From NCBI GenBank assembly GCA_028285215.1, contig JANQPZ010000241.1, positions 1 to 41,307 of the forward strand: a stretch of DNA of 41,307 nucleotides, written 5' to 3'. Each line of letters opens with the position of its first letter. The stretch's first letter is position 1. This document shows positions 1-9,088 of this stretch, piece after piece. The notes under the pieces were generated by a model that did no database searches, had not been told where the DNA came from, and saw only the letters and a program-made list of their open reading frames with translations. Made by a program: the position numbers and the translations under genes. Source of the stretch: Rhodovibrionaceae bacterium. GTDB taxonomy: Bacteria > Pseudomonadota > Alphaproteobacteria > Kiloniellales > DSM-21159.

Positions 1-91
1 GGACATCCCGCCGGAAAACATCCCGCAGTCGACCGACCAGAGTCTGGAAGTCCAGCGCCGCCTGCACCTCGGCGGCGGAGATGACGCGCAT
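1..91 (-). CDS. Ornithine cyclodeaminase / mu-crystallin family protein (5' end only)
   Basis: Only the first 30 codons lie in the window; the gene continues past position 1. The N-terminus begins MRVISAAEVQAALDF and then continues with a helix rich in Leu and Arg. This is the typical opening of ornithine cyclodeaminase/mu-crystallin family proteins, in which a short strand precedes an AL-rich helix. These are NAD-dependent enzymes that convert ornithine to proline and ammonia, or act on related imino acids. The start codon overlaps the stop of the upstream LapA gene in a TGATG junction (93-89), so the two are probably translationally coupled. The family call rests on very little sequence and the substrate cannot be judged. 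Confidence 0.6.
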   Translation of the reverse strand, partial: MRVISAAEVQAALDFQTLVGRLRDVFRRDV

Positions 92-480
92 CAGCGTCCG
101 CCGGCAGGCGCCGTCAGTTGAGGCTGCTTGCTCGGCGGCGATAGGCTTGGCGCCGCCGGCGTCACGGCCGGCGTTACCTTGTTGCGTTTTGCCTCCGTTT
201 CCCTGGCCTTCATGCTACCGACCTCGCGCTCGAGGTCGCGCGCACGCTTCTCCTCACGACGCTTGTCGCGGCGCGTCTTGCCGGCCTTCACCCAGGCCAG
301 GGACCAGCCGATCAGCACGCCCAAAACCAGAGGAACGAGGGTCAACAGGAACAAAGGCACCGGCACGCGATCGATCACCAGATCGACCGTGACGGCCTCA
401 TGGTTCAGGATCGCGAAGAGCACGCAGGCAGCGGCAAAGACCAGCAGCACCAGCGAGACGATCAAGCGGATCAGGGGCAT
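91..480 (-). CDS. LapA-domain (DUF1049) inner-membrane protein
   Basis: This 129-residue protein has two hydrophobic segments, at about residues 4-25 and 40-64. They are separated by a short polar strand (NHEAVTVDLVIDRVPVPLFLL) that is characteristic of the LapA/DUF1049 domain. A basic coiled-coil stretch follows (about 66-100), then an Ala/Pro/Ser-rich tail. In Enterobacteria LapA acts with LapB in lipopolysaccharide assembly and LpxC turnover. In Alphaproteobacteria the domain is commonly found next to ihfB, as here, and its role is less defined. It lies 94 bp downstream of ihfB on the same strand and overlaps the next gene at TGATG. Family assignment is firm; function is by analogy. Confidence 0.85.
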   Translation of the reverse strand: MPLIRLIVSLVLLVFAAACVLFAILNHEAVTVDLVIDRVPVPLFLLTLVPLVLGVLIGWSLAWVKAGKTRRDKRREEKRARDLEREVGSMKARETEAKRNKVTPAVTPAAPSLSPPSKQPQLTAPAGGR

Positions 481-574
481 GGCGGCTCCGACAGGCTAGG
501 CGCGATGGGCGACGCAGGTGTCCCGGGTCGGGGCGAAACGCACCGCGGCGTCCTCCACCCGGGCCGGCCGTCAG

Positions 575-856
575 TCAACCGGTATTCAGCCGCTCGCGCA
601 ACTGCTTGCCCGTCTTGAAGAAGGGAACCGACTTCTCTTCCACCTCGACCTGCTCGCCGGTCCGCGGGTTGCGGCCCGTACGTGCCTCGCGGTGCTTGAC
701 CGAAAAAGCTCCGAAGCCGCGCAGCTCCACCCGATCGCCGCGGGCGAGCGCCGCCGTGATTTCGTCGAACACGGTCGACACGATCCGCTCGACGTCGCGA
801 TGCGTCAGATGCGGATTGCGTTCCGCCAGACGCTGGATCAGCTCGGATTTCGTCAT
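575..856 (-). CDS. ihfB: Integration host factor beta subunit
   Basis: This 93-residue DNA-bending protein of the HU/IHF family pairs with IHF-alpha to bend DNA at promoters, including sigma-54 promoters, and in recombination and replication. The sequence starts [17 protein letters not shown] and contains the family signature [12 protein letters not shown], whose Pro intercalates into the minor groove, followed by the closing [13 protein letters not shown]. An upstream ATG at 958 would add 34 low-complexity residues with no counterpart in the family. I chose 856 because it gives the normal length and is preceded by a purine-rich GGGGGGCGAG. It lies downstream of rpsA, the usual alphaproteobacterial arrangement. 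The rpsA terminator implies it also has its own promoter in 857-1091. Confidence 0.96.
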   Translation of the reverse strand: MTKSELIQRLAERNPHLTHRDVERIVSTVFDEITAALARGDRVELRGFGAFSVKHREARTGRNPRTGEQVEVEEKSVPFFKTGKQLRERLNTG

Positions 857-1158
857 CTGGCTCGCCCCCCGACCCGGCTGCACTGCGGTCCTGCTGGACC
901 CGCCCGCACACCGCCTGTCACTCCCGTACGACGCTCCCGTCAGGGATTGCTGCGCCACGTCTCAGCCGTCTTTGTGCTGGGTCCGCCGAAAAAAAGTGCC
1001 AGACCCAGCAGGGGGAATCAAGGAAACCTTGTATGAACAAAGAGATAGCGAGCCGCCAAAGGGGCGGTGCGAGAGGCGCTGAGCCGCACCGAAAAACGAA
1101 GACCCGGCCTGCAGCAGCCTGCAGACCGGGTCCCTTTACGCAAACGACAGGCGAAAGC
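857..1158. other. Gene-free spacer between rpsA and ihfB
   Basis: These 302 bases hold no credible gene. They contain the rpsA terminator (1092-1132) and a second inverted repeat, TGCTGGGTC (975-983) with GACCCAGCA (1002-1010), around an 18-base A-rich loop. The ihfB promoter must lie here if the terminator is effective, but no clear -35/-10 pair was recognised. Confidence 0.7.
1092..1132 (-). terminator. Intrinsic terminator of rpsA
   Basis: On the minus strand a near-perfect stem is formed by 1126-1132 plus 1119-1124 pairing with 1101-1107 plus 1109-1114 (GACCCGG and CTGCAG arms). One C/A mismatch interrupts the stem and the loop is four bases. It is followed on that strand by TTCGTTTTTC (1100-1091). 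It lies about 27 bp past the rpsA stop, the classical rho-independent layout. Confidence 0.88.
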
Positions 1159-2916
1159 CTACTTGGTTTCTTCGCCTTCGGCAGCGTCGGCCTTGGTGGC
1201 CTCGGCCTGGGCCGCCTCGTCCTTCGCCTTCGTCAGAGCCGCACCCAGGATGTCGCCGAGGCTGGCCCCGGAGTCCGTCGAGCCGTACTCGGCCATGGCC
1301 TTCTTCTCTTCCTCGACCTGCAGCTGCTTGATCGAAAGAGAGATCTTGCGGGTCTTGCGATCGATCTGCGTGACCTTGGCATCCACCTTCTCGCCCACGG
1401 CGAAGCGGTCGGGCCGCTGGTCGCTGCGATCGCGCGCCAAGTCGGACTTGCGGATGAACCCGGTCGCACCGTCGGAGATGGCCACTTCGATGCCGCCATC
1501 GTTCACTTCGGTCACCGTGCAGGTCACCACCTCGCCCTTCTTGAGGCCCTCCATCGCCGACTCGAAAGGATCGGAGGCCAACTGCTTGATGCCGAGGCTG
1601 ATCCGTTCCTTCTCGACATCGACATCGAGAACCTTGACGTCGACGTTCTGGCCCTTGGTGTAGTCCTTGACTGCCTCGTCGCCGGTCTTCTCCCAGTCGA
1701 GGTCGGACAGGTGGACCATGCCGTCGATGTCTCCGGGCAGGCCCACGAAGAGGCCGAACTCGGTGATGTTCTTGACCTCGCCCGACAGGGTGCTGCCGAT
1801 CGGATGCTTCTCGAGGAAGTCGTCCCAGGGGTTGGCCTGCACCTGCTTGAGACCGAGCGAGATACGGCGCTTGTTTTCATCCACGTCCAGGATCATCACC
1901 TCGACCTCCTGGGAGGTGGAGACGATCTTGCCAGGATGGACGTTCTTCTTGGTCCAGCTCATCTCGGAGACGTGGACCAGGCCCTCGATCCCCGGCTCCA
2001 GCTCCACGAACGCACCGTAGTCGGTGATGTTCGTAACGCGGCCGGTAAAGGCTGTGCCAACCGGGTACTTGGCGGACACGCCTTCCCAGGGGTCGGCCTC
2101 AAGCTGCTTCATGCCAAGGCTGATGCGCTGGGTTTCCGGGTTGAAGCGGATCACCTGCACCTGCACCTGCTGGCCGATCGACAGGGCTTCCGTCGGGTGA
2201 TTGATGCGCCGCCAGGAGATGTCGGTGACGTGCAGCAGGCCGTCGACACCGCCCAGATCGACGAAGGCGCCGTAGTCGGTGATGTTCTTCACCACGCCGG
2301 TCAGCACCTGGCCTTCCTTCAGGCTCTCCATCAGCTCCTTGCGCTGATCGGCCCGATCCTCCTCCAGCACCGCACGGCGCGAGACCACGATGTTGCCGCG
2401 CGAGCGGTCCATCTTGAGGATCTGAAAGGGTTCCGGCTTGTGCATCAGCGGGGTGACGTCGCGCACGGGGCGAATGTCGACCTGACTGCCCGGCAGGAAG
2501 GCGGTGGCGCCCGAGAGATCAACGGTGAAGCCACCCTTCACGCGGCCATAGATGTGGCCGGTTACGCGTTCGGCCTTCTCGAAGGCCTTTTCCAGCAGGT
2601 TCCAGGCTTCCTCGCGGCGGGCCTTGTCGCGGCTCAGCATCACCTCGCCGTGACGGTCTTCCATCCGCTCGAGGAAAACCTCCACGTCGGCGCCGGGCTC
2701 GATCTCGCCGTCTTCGCCGGCCTTGGCGAATTCCTTCAGGGGAATGCGGCCTTCAGACTTGAGGCCAACGTCGATGATCACGTTGTCGCCTTCGACGGCG
2801 ACCACGCGCCCCCGAAGAACGGATCCCTCGAGGGTCGAACCACCGCCAAGCTGCTCATCGAGCAAGGCGGCGAAATTCTCTTGCGGCGCTGCGGCGCTCG
2901 CTTGGATGTCGGACAT
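1159..2916 (-). CDS. rpsA: 30S ribosomal protein S1
   Basis: The 585-residue protein carries six S1 (OB-fold) RNA-binding repeats. Repeats 3-5 are the most regular, each with G-V-KNITDYGAFV-type cores followed by a GL-HVTDISW-like segment. Repeats 1 and 2 are the divergent ribosome-docking copies. The C-terminal tail is Ala/Glu/Lys-rich. S1 delivers mRNA to the 30S platform, especially messages with weak Shine-Dalgarno sites. I chose the ATG at 2916 (MSDIQASAAAPQENFAAL). It has AAAGGAAG just upstream and gives a normal length, while the longer frame up to 3066 runs into the end of cmk and adds a non-conserved Arg-rich leader. It follows cmk by 115 bp and ends in a strong terminator. Confidence 0.97.
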   Translation of the reverse strand: MSDIQASAAAPQENFAALLDEQLGGGSTLEGSVLRGRVVAVEGDNVIIDVGLKSEGRIPLKEFAKAGEDGEIEPGADVEVFLERMEDRHGEVMLSRDKARREEAWNLLEKAFEKAERVTGHIYGRVKGGFTVDLSGATAFLPGSQVDIRPVRDVTPLMHKPEPFQILKMDRSRGNIVVSRRAVLEEDRADQRKELMESLKEGQVLTGVVKNITDYGAFVDLGGVDGLLHVTDISWRRINHPTEALSIGQQVQVQVIRFNPETQRISLGMKQLEADPWEGVSAKYPVGTAFTGRVTNITDYGAFVELEPGIEGLVHVSEMSWTKKNVHPGKIVSTSQEVEVMILDVDENKRRISLGLKQVQANPWDDFLEKHPIGSTLSGEVKNITEFGLFVGLPGDIDGMVHLSDLDWEKTGDEAVKDYTKGQNVDVKVLDVDVEKERISLGIKQLASDPFESAMEGLKKGEVVTCTVTEVNDGGIEVAISDGATGFIRKSDLARDRSDQRPDRFAVGEKVDAKVTQIDRKTRKISLSIKQLQVEEEKKAMAEYGSTDSGASLGDILGAALTKAKDEAAQAEATKADAAEGEETK

Positions 2917-3031
2917 GCGGTTCGTCTTCCTTTCGTATCGATCGCTATCCAGGCCGGCCGGTTGTCTCCGGCGGTCTTCCCGGCCGCACGACAGGGGCCG
3001 TGCGTTTGCCAAACCGGGCTTATTGGAGCCG

Positions 3032-3688
3032 TCACTCTGCCTTAGCGGCCGCCAGCGTTTCGGCAACGATGCGTTTGGCCGCCTGGAAGGCCGCCTCGAT
3101 GTCCAGTTCGCTGGTGTCGAGCTGAACCGCGTCGTCTGCCGGCTTCAGGGGCGCGGCCGCTCTTGCGCTGTCGCGCGCGTCCCGCTCCTGGATCTCCGCC
3201 AAAACCTGCGGGTATATAGAGGGCTCGCCGCGCGCGATCAACTCTCGATGCCGCCGTTCCGCCCGGACTTCCGGGCTTGCGACCACATAGATCTTCACAT
3301 CGGCATCTGGGCAGACCACGGTTCCGATATCGCGGCCGTCGAGGACCGCACCGGAAAGGCCGTCCGGCGGCCGAGCGGCGAAGCGGCGCTGGAAATCAAG
3401 CAGCGCTTGCCGCACACGTGGCTGCGCTGCGACCTGGGAGGCGGCGGCACCGACTGCCTGGCTGCGTAGATCGGGTCGCTGCAGATCGGCTGGGTCCAGC
3501 GCTTCGGCGGCGGTCGCAGCGACGGCCTCGTCCTGCGGATCGGCGCCGTCGGCCAGCACCCGCGCCGCGACAGCTCGGTAGAGGCTGCCGGTGTCCAGGT
3601 AGGCCAAGTCGAACGCCTCGGCGAGCCCGCGGGCCAAGGTGCCCTTGCCCGATGCCGCCGGGCCGTCGAGGGCAATCACCAGGTTCAT
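3032..3688 (-). CDS. cmk: Cytidylate kinase
   Basis: The 218-residue enzyme phosphorylates CMP and dCMP with ATP in pyrimidine nucleotide recycling. The Walker A motif GPAASGKGT is at about residues 9-17. The acceptor-site segment [10 protein letters not shown] follows, and the DGRDIGTVV motif of bacterial CMP kinases is central. The lid segment with RDARDSAR and a final [13 protein letters not shown] strand complete the fold. The start codon overlaps the aroA stop as ATGA (3688-3685), so translation is probably coupled to aroA. The aroA-cmk-rpsA order is widespread in Proteobacteria. Confidence 0.97.
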   Translation of the reverse strand: MNLVIALDGPAASGKGTLARGLAEAFDLAYLDTGSLYRAVAARVLADGADPQDEAVAATAAEALDPADLQRPDLRSQAVGAAASQVAAQPRVRQALLDFQRRFAARPPDGLSGAVLDGRDIGTVVCPDADVKIYVVASPEVRAERRHRELIARGEPSIYPQVLAEIQERDARDSARAAAPLKPADDAVQLDTSELDIEAAFQAAKRIVAETLAAAKAE

Positions 3689-5127
3689 GCCGTCTCTCCC
3701 GCCATCTCTCCGGCACGAATATCGGCGCCCAGGCCACGCATGAGATCGGCGAAGGCGGGAAAGGACGTCTCGATCGTTCGCGCATCGTCGATTGCCACCG
3801 GCGCCTGCCCCGCCAGGCCCAGCACCAGGAAGGCCATGGCAATGCGGTGATCCAGATCGGCCTTGATCTCGGCACAGCCGGCAACCCCGCCCGGCCCGCG
3901 ACCGTGGACCGTCAGGCTGTCTTCCGTTTCCTCAACCGCGACGCCGCAAGCGGCCAGTCCGCGCGCCACGGCGGCCAAGCGGTCGCTCTCCTTGACGCGC
4001 AGCTCACCCAGCCCGCGGAAAACGCTTGTACCCTCGGCACAGGCCGCCGCGACGGCCAGCACCGGATACTCGTCGATCATGGCGGGCGCGCGCGCGGGAG
4101 GCACCTCGATGCCGGTCAGTGCACTGCTCCGCACCCGCAAGTCGGCAACCGGTTCGCCCGCCAGCTCACGCCGGTTGTCCAGAACCAAGTCCGCACCCAT
4201 TTCCGTCAGGGTCTCGAACAGGCCAGTCCGCAAAGGGTTCACGCCGACATTGGGCAAGGTCAGATCGGAGCCTGCGCAGATCAGGCCCGCAACCAGCGGA
4301 AAGGCGGCGGACGAGGGATCGCCAGGCACGGTAACCGCGGTCCCCATCAGTTCCGGCTGGCCAGTCACGGTGACCGCGCGCCCGTCTTCGGCATCCTCGA
4401 CGCGGACATCGGCACCGAAGGCGCGCAACATCCGTTCGCTGTGGTCGCGGGTCGGCTCGGGCTCCAGCGCCGTCGTGTCGCCGGGTGCCGCAAGACCAGC
4501 CAACAGCACTGCCGACTTCACTTGAGCCGAGGCAACCGGCAAGCGATAGGTCTGCGGCGCCGGAGCGGAGGCACCGGTGATGGCCAGCGGCAGGCGTCCG
4601 CCCGAGCGCGCGACGAAGTTGGCCCCCATGCCCTTCAACGGCTCAACGATGCGCCCCATCGGGCGCCGGCGCAGAGAAGCATCGCCGGTTGCGAAGGCGG
4701 TTAAGGGGTGCCCGGCCAACACGCCAAGCAGCAAGCGTGCCGCAGTCCCTGAATTGCCGAAGTCGAGCAGGTCGGCAGGCTCGTGGAGACCGCCGATGCC
4801 CACGCCGAAGACCTGCCAGACACCAGCTGCATTGCGCCGCACTTCGGCGCCCAACTGACTGAGAACGCGGGCGGTGGCCCGCACGTCCTCACCTTCCAGC
4901 AGACCCTCGACTCGCGTCTCGCCAACCGCCAAAGCGCCGAAAATCAGGGCGCGGTGGGAAATCGACTTGTCACCCGGCACGGACACGCAGCCGGACAAGG
5001 AGGTCGATGAGTGGGCGACGAGGCGGGTCACAGGCGCGGCACGGAACGTCTGACTGTCTTGTGAAACGGGGCGGCGGTCGGCTGCTGGGGCCCGGCGACG
5101 TCGGGCCTGGGCGGCGCTCCCTAGCAT
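3685..5127 (-). CDS. aroA: 3-phosphoshikimate 1-carboxyvinyltransferase (EPSP synthase, class II)
   Basis: This is the sixth enzyme of the shikimate pathway; it joins PEP to shikimate-3-phosphate. Seen motifs are [12 protein letters not shown] near the N-terminus, [28 protein letters not shown], and the C-terminal [11 protein letters not shown] and LRVKESDRL. The pattern, including the RDH-E and S-A-Q-x-K elements, is closest to the class II enzymes such as the Agrobacterium CP4 type. At the position where CP4 has Ala in GNAAT, this protein has Gly (GNSGT), the residue found in glyphosate-sensitive enzymes. The full frame gives 480 residues from ATG 5127. A GTG at 5031 would give 448 residues, nearer the usual length, so the N-terminus is uncertain. 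Confidence 0.95.
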   Translation of the reverse strand: MLGSAAQARRRRAPAADRRPVSQDSQTFRAAPVTRLVAHSSTSLSGCVSVPGDKSISHRALIFGALAVGETRVEGLLEGEDVRATARVLSQLGAEVRRNAAGVWQVFGVGIGGLHEPADLLDFGNSGTAARLLLGVLAGHPLTAFATGDASLRRRPMGRIVEPLKGMGANFVARSGGRLPLAITGASAPAPQTYRLPVASAQVKSAVLLAGLAAPGDTTALEPEPTRDHSERMLRAFGADVRVEDAEDGRAVTVTGQPELMGTAVTVPGDPSSAAFPLVAGLICAGSDLTLPNVGVNPLRTGLFETLTEMGADLVLDNRRELAGEPVADLRVRSSALTGIEVPPARAPAMIDEYPVLAVAAACAEGTSVFRGLGELRVKESDRLAAVARGLAACGVAVEETEDSLTVHGRGPGGVAGCAEIKADLDHRIAMAFLVLGLAGQAPVAIDDARTIETSFPAFADLMRGLGADIRAGEMAGETA

Positions 5128-5373
5128 GATTGCCTTGGTAACGGTAGAGGCTGCCTCAGCAACAGTCGGGGCAGCCGAGCAGAGTGGCCTGACAGAGCCC
5201 TCCAGCGTCGGCGGCGATTTGGCAGCCGCAGAGCGCCAAGCGAACCGGCGGATCGGCGTCAGTATTTGACTTCGTCAGCGCTGCATGGCAAGTGCGCCCC
5301 AGATCAAACTGCCGCGCCCCGCGCTCCGGCGTCCGCGCGCCATTCTTTTTTGCGTTCTGGAGGACCCGAGCCC

Positions 5374-5688
5374 GTGTCGAAACCCGAGTGGGGCGTCAAA
5401 CGTATCTGCCAAGCCTGCGGCGCGAAGTTCTACGACTTCCGGCGTTCGCCCGTCGACTGTCCGGCCTGTGGCACCCAGTTCGACCCCGAAGCCTTCCTGA
5501 AATCACGTCGCGGCAAACCGGCCAAGGAGAAAGAGGCGCCTAAGAAGAAGGCACCCGAGCCCGTCGAGGAGGAAGAGGAAGAAGAGGTTATCGTCGACGA
5601 CGACGATAGCGATCTGGTCGTAGAGGACGATGAGGACGACAGCGACGACGATCTAGGAGATGTCGCTGTGAAGGACGACAAGGAATAG
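5374..5688 (+). CDS. TIGR02300-type zinc-ribbon protein, acidic tail
   Basis: A GTG start at 5374, preceded by GGAGGA at 5359, gives a 104-residue protein. Its first 45 residues hold a zinc-ribbon-like pair CQACGAKFYDF and CPACGTQFDP. After a Lys/Ala linker the C-terminal half is almost entirely Glu and Asp. This matches a small alphaproteobacterial family known as TIGR02300, of unknown function, usually annotated as a conserved hypothetical. It is divergent from aroA and upstream of tRNA-Ala, a common setting. The acidic tail may contact basic proteins or RNA polymerase, but that is speculation. A longer frame from 5266 adds non-conserved residues and was not used. Confidence 0.88.
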   Translation: MSKPEWGVKRICQACGAKFYDFRRSPVDCPACGTQFDPEAFLKSRRGKPAKEKEAPKKKAPEPVEEEEEEEVIVDDDDSDLVVEDDEDDSDDDLGDVAVKDDKE

Positions 5689-5919
5689 ACGGTCCGTCGC
5701 AGCTGTGGCGACCATCATCGCAACAGTGCAGCCCCCCTCCGCCGCGACCCGGAGCGGCGAGGAAGCAGTATGATTTTCCCCTTGCCAAGCCAGAATACGC
5801 TTTCTAATTTCCGCGCTCCGCAGCCGGACCACACAGGAGCTTTGAGCTCCCAGGGTGTCGATACGGCCATGCGAAGCGATCGAGCGAGCCTTCCCAAGGG
5901 TTCGCCGCACACTGGTTTC

Positions 5920-5995
<76 letters not shown>

Positions 5996-6344
5996 GTTTC
6001 CTCGAGATCGGATCACCGTTGCCTCGGGTCCAGCGATTCGAGCATCGTTCCGATGGCGCCACGGTCTTCTGCCTCGTGGCTTCCCAGCGCCGCTGAGCGC
6101 TTCCGACGGCGCGGCCTCTCGCCCTCACGCACAGTCCTGCACGCTTTTGTCGACGCGGACCTCCTGCACTGGTCTTGAGAGCGTCCAGAGGGCGCCCAAC
6201 ACGTTCCGAAGCCACCCTACGCTCGCCCCGAAAGGCGTGCGGCATTCGCCACCTGACGGCAAACAAGTTAAGACTTGATTCAAAACAACATTTTATACGC
6301 TCGCCCATAGACAGGGGATTTAACTCCTATTCGAAGAGGGCGTC
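5996..6344. other. Gene-free stretch between tRNA-Ala and the chemotaxis receptor
   Basis: About 350 bases carry no credible gene. The only distinctive part is an AT-rich segment at about 6260-6300, ending in TTTTATAC, which is a plausible promoter region for the downstream receptor. No convincing -35/-10 pair or terminator hairpin was found. Confidence 0.6.
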
Positions 6345-8027
6345 ATGACACTCCAGACACGTTTCATCATTGGCTTTGGCGTCATCCTGGCGCTGATCGT
6401 CGTTCTGGCCGCTGTGGGAGTGTGGCGGGTCAATACGATCGATAGCAATCTCGCGGCAATCAACGAGGTAAACAGCGCCAAGCAGCGCTACGCGATCAAC
6501 TTCCGCGGCAGCGTGCACGACCGGGCGATCGAGCTCCGCGACGTGGTCTTGTTCGCCGACGATGCGCGATCCCAAGAGGCCGGCGCGACGATCGATACCT
6601 TGACGGCGTTCTACGCCCAGTCGGCCGGACCGCTGGACACGATGATGGAGGCTGCCGGCACGACACAGGAGGAGTTGGAGATCCTTGCGTCGATCAAGCG
6701 CATCGAGGCCGAAACGCTGCCCCTCATCGACCGGATACGGGCCCTGCGGCGAGCGGGCGAGATCGAGCAGGCCCAAAGGGCGTTGATGGAAGACGCACGC
6801 CCCCGCTTCATGACGTGGTTGGAGCGGATCAACGCCTTCATCGACTACCAGGAGAACAAGAACAACATTCTGACAGCCGAGACTCGCAGCATCGCCTCCG
6901 GCTTCGCACTGCTGATGATCGGCGTGGCCGCGGTCAGCGTTCTGATCGGAAGCGGCTTCGCAATCTGGAGCGTGATGTCGATCAGGCCGCTGTGCTGCCT
7001 GACCGTGGACATGCTGCGCCTTGCCGACGGCGACCTGTCGGTCGCCATACCCGAGCCCTACGGTAAAAACGAGGTGGCGGACATCACGCGCGCCGTCCAG
7101 GTGTTCAAGTCGAATGCACTTGAGACCCAGGCGCTGCGCGAGCGTCAGGAGACCCAGGAGCGCGAAACCAAGAAGGCCCGACAGACGGAGATGGCGTCGG
7201 TCGCTCAGTCTTTCGAGAACAGCGTACTCGGCATCGTCAAGAACTTGTCCGCCGCCGCCTTGAAGGTGCGCGGCTCTGCCGAGACCTTGGCTTCCAGCGC
7301 CACCGGGACGCGCCAGAAGGTCGACGGAGCGACGGGCGCCGCAGGAGAGGCATCGAGCAACGTCGGTACGGTCGCTGCCTCCGCAGATCACCTTGTGGAC
7401 TCGATCGTGCGGATCGGGGAGCAGATCCAGTCCTCCACCGACAAGGCGCGGGAGGCGGTGAGCCAAGCGGAAGGGACCAACCGGATCGTGGATGGTTTGT
7501 CGACCAAGGCGGACGAGATCGGCGCCATCATCGAACTGATCTCGGGGATTGCCAGCCAGACCAATCTGCTGGCGCTGAACGCCACCATCGAGGCGGCCCG
7601 TGCCGGCGAGGCCGGAAAGGGTTTCGCGGTGGTGGCGCATGAGGTGAAGTCGCTGGCGAAGCAAACCTCGCAGGCCACCGACCAGATCTCGACCCAGATC
7701 GGCGAGATCCAGACCGAGACGCGCAACGCGGTCGACGCCATTGTCGCCATCGCCGGAACCATCTCCGAGATCAGCGACATCTCCAGCGCCGTCCGGGCAA
7801 GCGTGGAAGAGCAGAATGTTGCGACCCAAGACATCACACGGGCCGCACGGGACGCCTCGGACCGCACCAACTCCGTGTCTTCGGCCATGGAGGATCTACG
7901 CCAGGCGGCCATCGCCAGCGGCGCGGCCTCAGACGATCTGCTCAGCGCCTCGCGCAAACTGGAGGAAGACGCAGACCGCCTGGGCAGCCAAGTCGACCGC
8001 TTCCTCGGAGACGTGCGAGCGGGCTGA
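6345..8027 (+). CDS. Methyl-accepting chemotaxis protein
   Basis: This is a 560-residue transmembrane chemoreceptor. TM1 is at about residues 6-27 and a helical periplasmic sensor of about 155 residues follows, consistent with a four-helix bundle. TM2 is at about 186-209, then a HAMP domain (about 210-260, ending [16 protein letters not shown]). The cytoplasmic signalling coiled coil has the conserved hairpin tip at about 402-440 ([21 protein letters not shown], then [13 protein letters not shown]), which contacts CheA and CheW. It lacks a C-terminal CheR/CheB docking pentapeptide and ends DVRAG. No other chemotaxis gene is nearby, so it is an orphan receptor. The ligand is unknown. Start: ATG with GAAGAGGG upstream. 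Confidence 0.95.
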   Translation: MTLQTRFIIGFGVILALIVVLAAVGVWRVNTIDSNLAAINEVNSAKQRYAINFRGSVHDRAIELRDVVLFADDARSQEAGATIDTLTAFYAQSAGPLDTMMEAAGTTQEELEILASIKRIEAETLPLIDRIRALRRAGEIEQAQRALMEDARPRFMTWLERINAFIDYQENKNNILTAETRSIASGFALLMIGVAAVSVLIGSGFAIWSVMSIRPLCCLTVDMLRLADGDLSVAIPEPYGKNEVADITRAVQVFKSNALETQALRERQETQERETKKARQTEMASVAQSFENSVLGIVKNLSAAALKVRGSAETLASSATGTRQKVDGATGAAGEASSNVGTVAASADHLVDSIVRIGEQIQSSTDKAREAVSQAEGTNRIVDGLSTKADEIGAIIELISGIASQTNLLALNATIEAARAGEAGKGFAVVAHEVKSLAKQTSQATDQISTQIGEIQTETRNAVDAIVAIAGTISEISDISSAVRASVEEQNVATQDITRAARDASDRTNSVSSAMEDLRQAAIASGAASDDLLSASRKLEEDADRLGSQVDRFLGDVRAG

Positions 8028-8152
8028 AGACGCTCTCACGGCGACACCCGATGCCCCGGGGCCTTACAGCGCACCGATCCTAAGGAGTGCCTCTTTCCAC
8101 GCCTGAGAAAAGACTGCGCAAGCGATACCGGATCATAGACCAGGAGCAGGCT

Positions 8153-8189
8153 CGTCTCAGGCAGCGGCTAAGCGACTCCGCCCGAGACG
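8153..8189. terminator. Possible bidirectional terminator hairpin
   Basis: CGTCTC-A-GGC (8153-8162) pairs with GCC-C-GAGACG (8180-8189) around a 17-base loop, between the convergent chemoreceptor and nitrilase-family genes. There is no U-run on either side, so this is only a candidate. Confidence 0.3.
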
Positions 8190-8197
8190 ACCGCGCA

Positions 8198-9088
8198 CTA
8201 GAACCATCCGGGCCGAACCTCGGCGCCTAAGACCGTGTCGTAGACGTCGACACGGCGGTCACGCAGCGGCTGGTTGAAGGCATTCCAGTTCCGCTTGCGC
8301 CGGGCGTCCGCGAGATCGACGGTGGCAGTGAGAATTTCCTCGTCGTCGCGGCTTGCCGGACCTGCGATGGGCCAGCCCGAGACGTCGCAAATGACGCTCT
8401 GGCCGATGAAGGCCTGGCCCCGCTCGGTCCCCACCCGGTCGGCGGCGGCAACGAAAAAGCTGTTGCTGTGCGCCGCCCCCATGCAGAGCACGTTGGCCAT
8501 CGCCCGCCGCTCGGGCGTCTGGCCCGGCACCGGTACCCAGTTCGTCGGCACGCAAACCAGGTCGGCGCCCTGAACGGCCAACAGGCGGAAGGCTTCCGGA
8601 AACCAGATGTCGTAGCAGATGAGACAGCCTATCCGGCCGATCGGGGTATGAAACACGGGAAAGCCCAGGTTGCCCGGTTCGAAATAGAGATTCTCTTCGT
8701 TCCAGAGGTGCATCTTCCGGTAGGTGCCGACATAGCCACCAGGGCCGATCACCGCCGCGGCGTTGTACAGTGCGGCTCCATCGCGTTCGGCCAGGCCGGC
8801 AACGATATGGAGGCCATGGCGTTGTGCGAGCTCGGACCAAGCTGTCGACGCCGGTCCGGTCCCCGCCGTTTCGGCGTGATCGTAAGCCTCGTCCCGGCTG
8901 GAGAAGACATAGCCGGAATTCGCAAGCTCAGGGAGCACGACGAGCGTGGCACCAGCCTCGGCGGCCTGCTCGATCTTCGCACAGCTCCGTCCGATGTTGC
9001 CGGACACATCGCCCACCTGCGGCTCCATCTGCACACAGGCGATGGTGACGGCCGCATCCTTGCGATCCCCCTGCGCTTTCTCACTCAC
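8198..9088 (-). CDS. Carbon-nitrogen hydrolase (nitrilase superfamily)
   Basis: The 296-residue protein has the complete Glu-Lys-Cys triad of the nitrilase superfamily. Glu54 is in VVLPELANSGY, Lys125 in YRKMHLWNEE, and the nucleophile Cys158 in CLICYDIWFPE. These enzymes hydrolyse nitriles, amides or carbamoyl compounds and release ammonia; the exact substrate cannot be read from the sequence. I chose the GTG at 9088 because AAAGGAGG lies six bases upstream of it, whereas two TTG codons at 9094 and 9091 are too close to that ribosome-binding site. The gene diverges from an amide-type transporter and amidase operon, so a role in amide or nitrile nitrogen use is a reasonable inference. Confidence 0.9.
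   Translation of the reverse strand: MSEKAQGDRKDAAVTIACVQMEPQVGDVSGNIGRSCAKIEQAAEAGATLVVLPELANSGYVFSSRDEAYDHAETAGTGPASTAWSELAQRHGLHIVAGLAERDGAALYNAAAVIGPGGYVGTYRKMHLWNEENLYFEPGNLGFPVFHTPIGRIGCLICYDIWFPEAFRLLAVQGADLVCVPTNWVPVPGQTPERRAMANVLCMGAAHSNSFFVAAADRVGTERGQAFIGQSVICDVSGWPIAGPASRDDEEILTATVDLADARRKRNWNAFNQPLRDRRVDVYDTVLGAEVRPGWF

Noticed and set aside
1-91. Functional link between the ornithine-cyclodeaminase-like gene and the arginine deiminase operon
   Set aside because: They are more than 20 kb apart, in different operons, and the partial gene's substrate is unknown.
1033-3045. 670-residue open frame on the plus strand
   Set aside because: It is the antisense of rpsA. It is open only because of high GC content and regular codon use in rpsA, and its composition (His, Asp, Leu, Val repeats) is not protein-like.
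3685-5127. Glyphosate-tolerant EPSP synthase
   Set aside because: The overall sequence is CP4-like, but the key position in GNSGT is Gly rather than the Ala that gives CP4 its tolerance.
6327-7829. 500-residue open frame on the minus strand
   Set aside because: It is antisense to the chemoreceptor, which has full domain evidence; the minus frame shows no recognisable domain.
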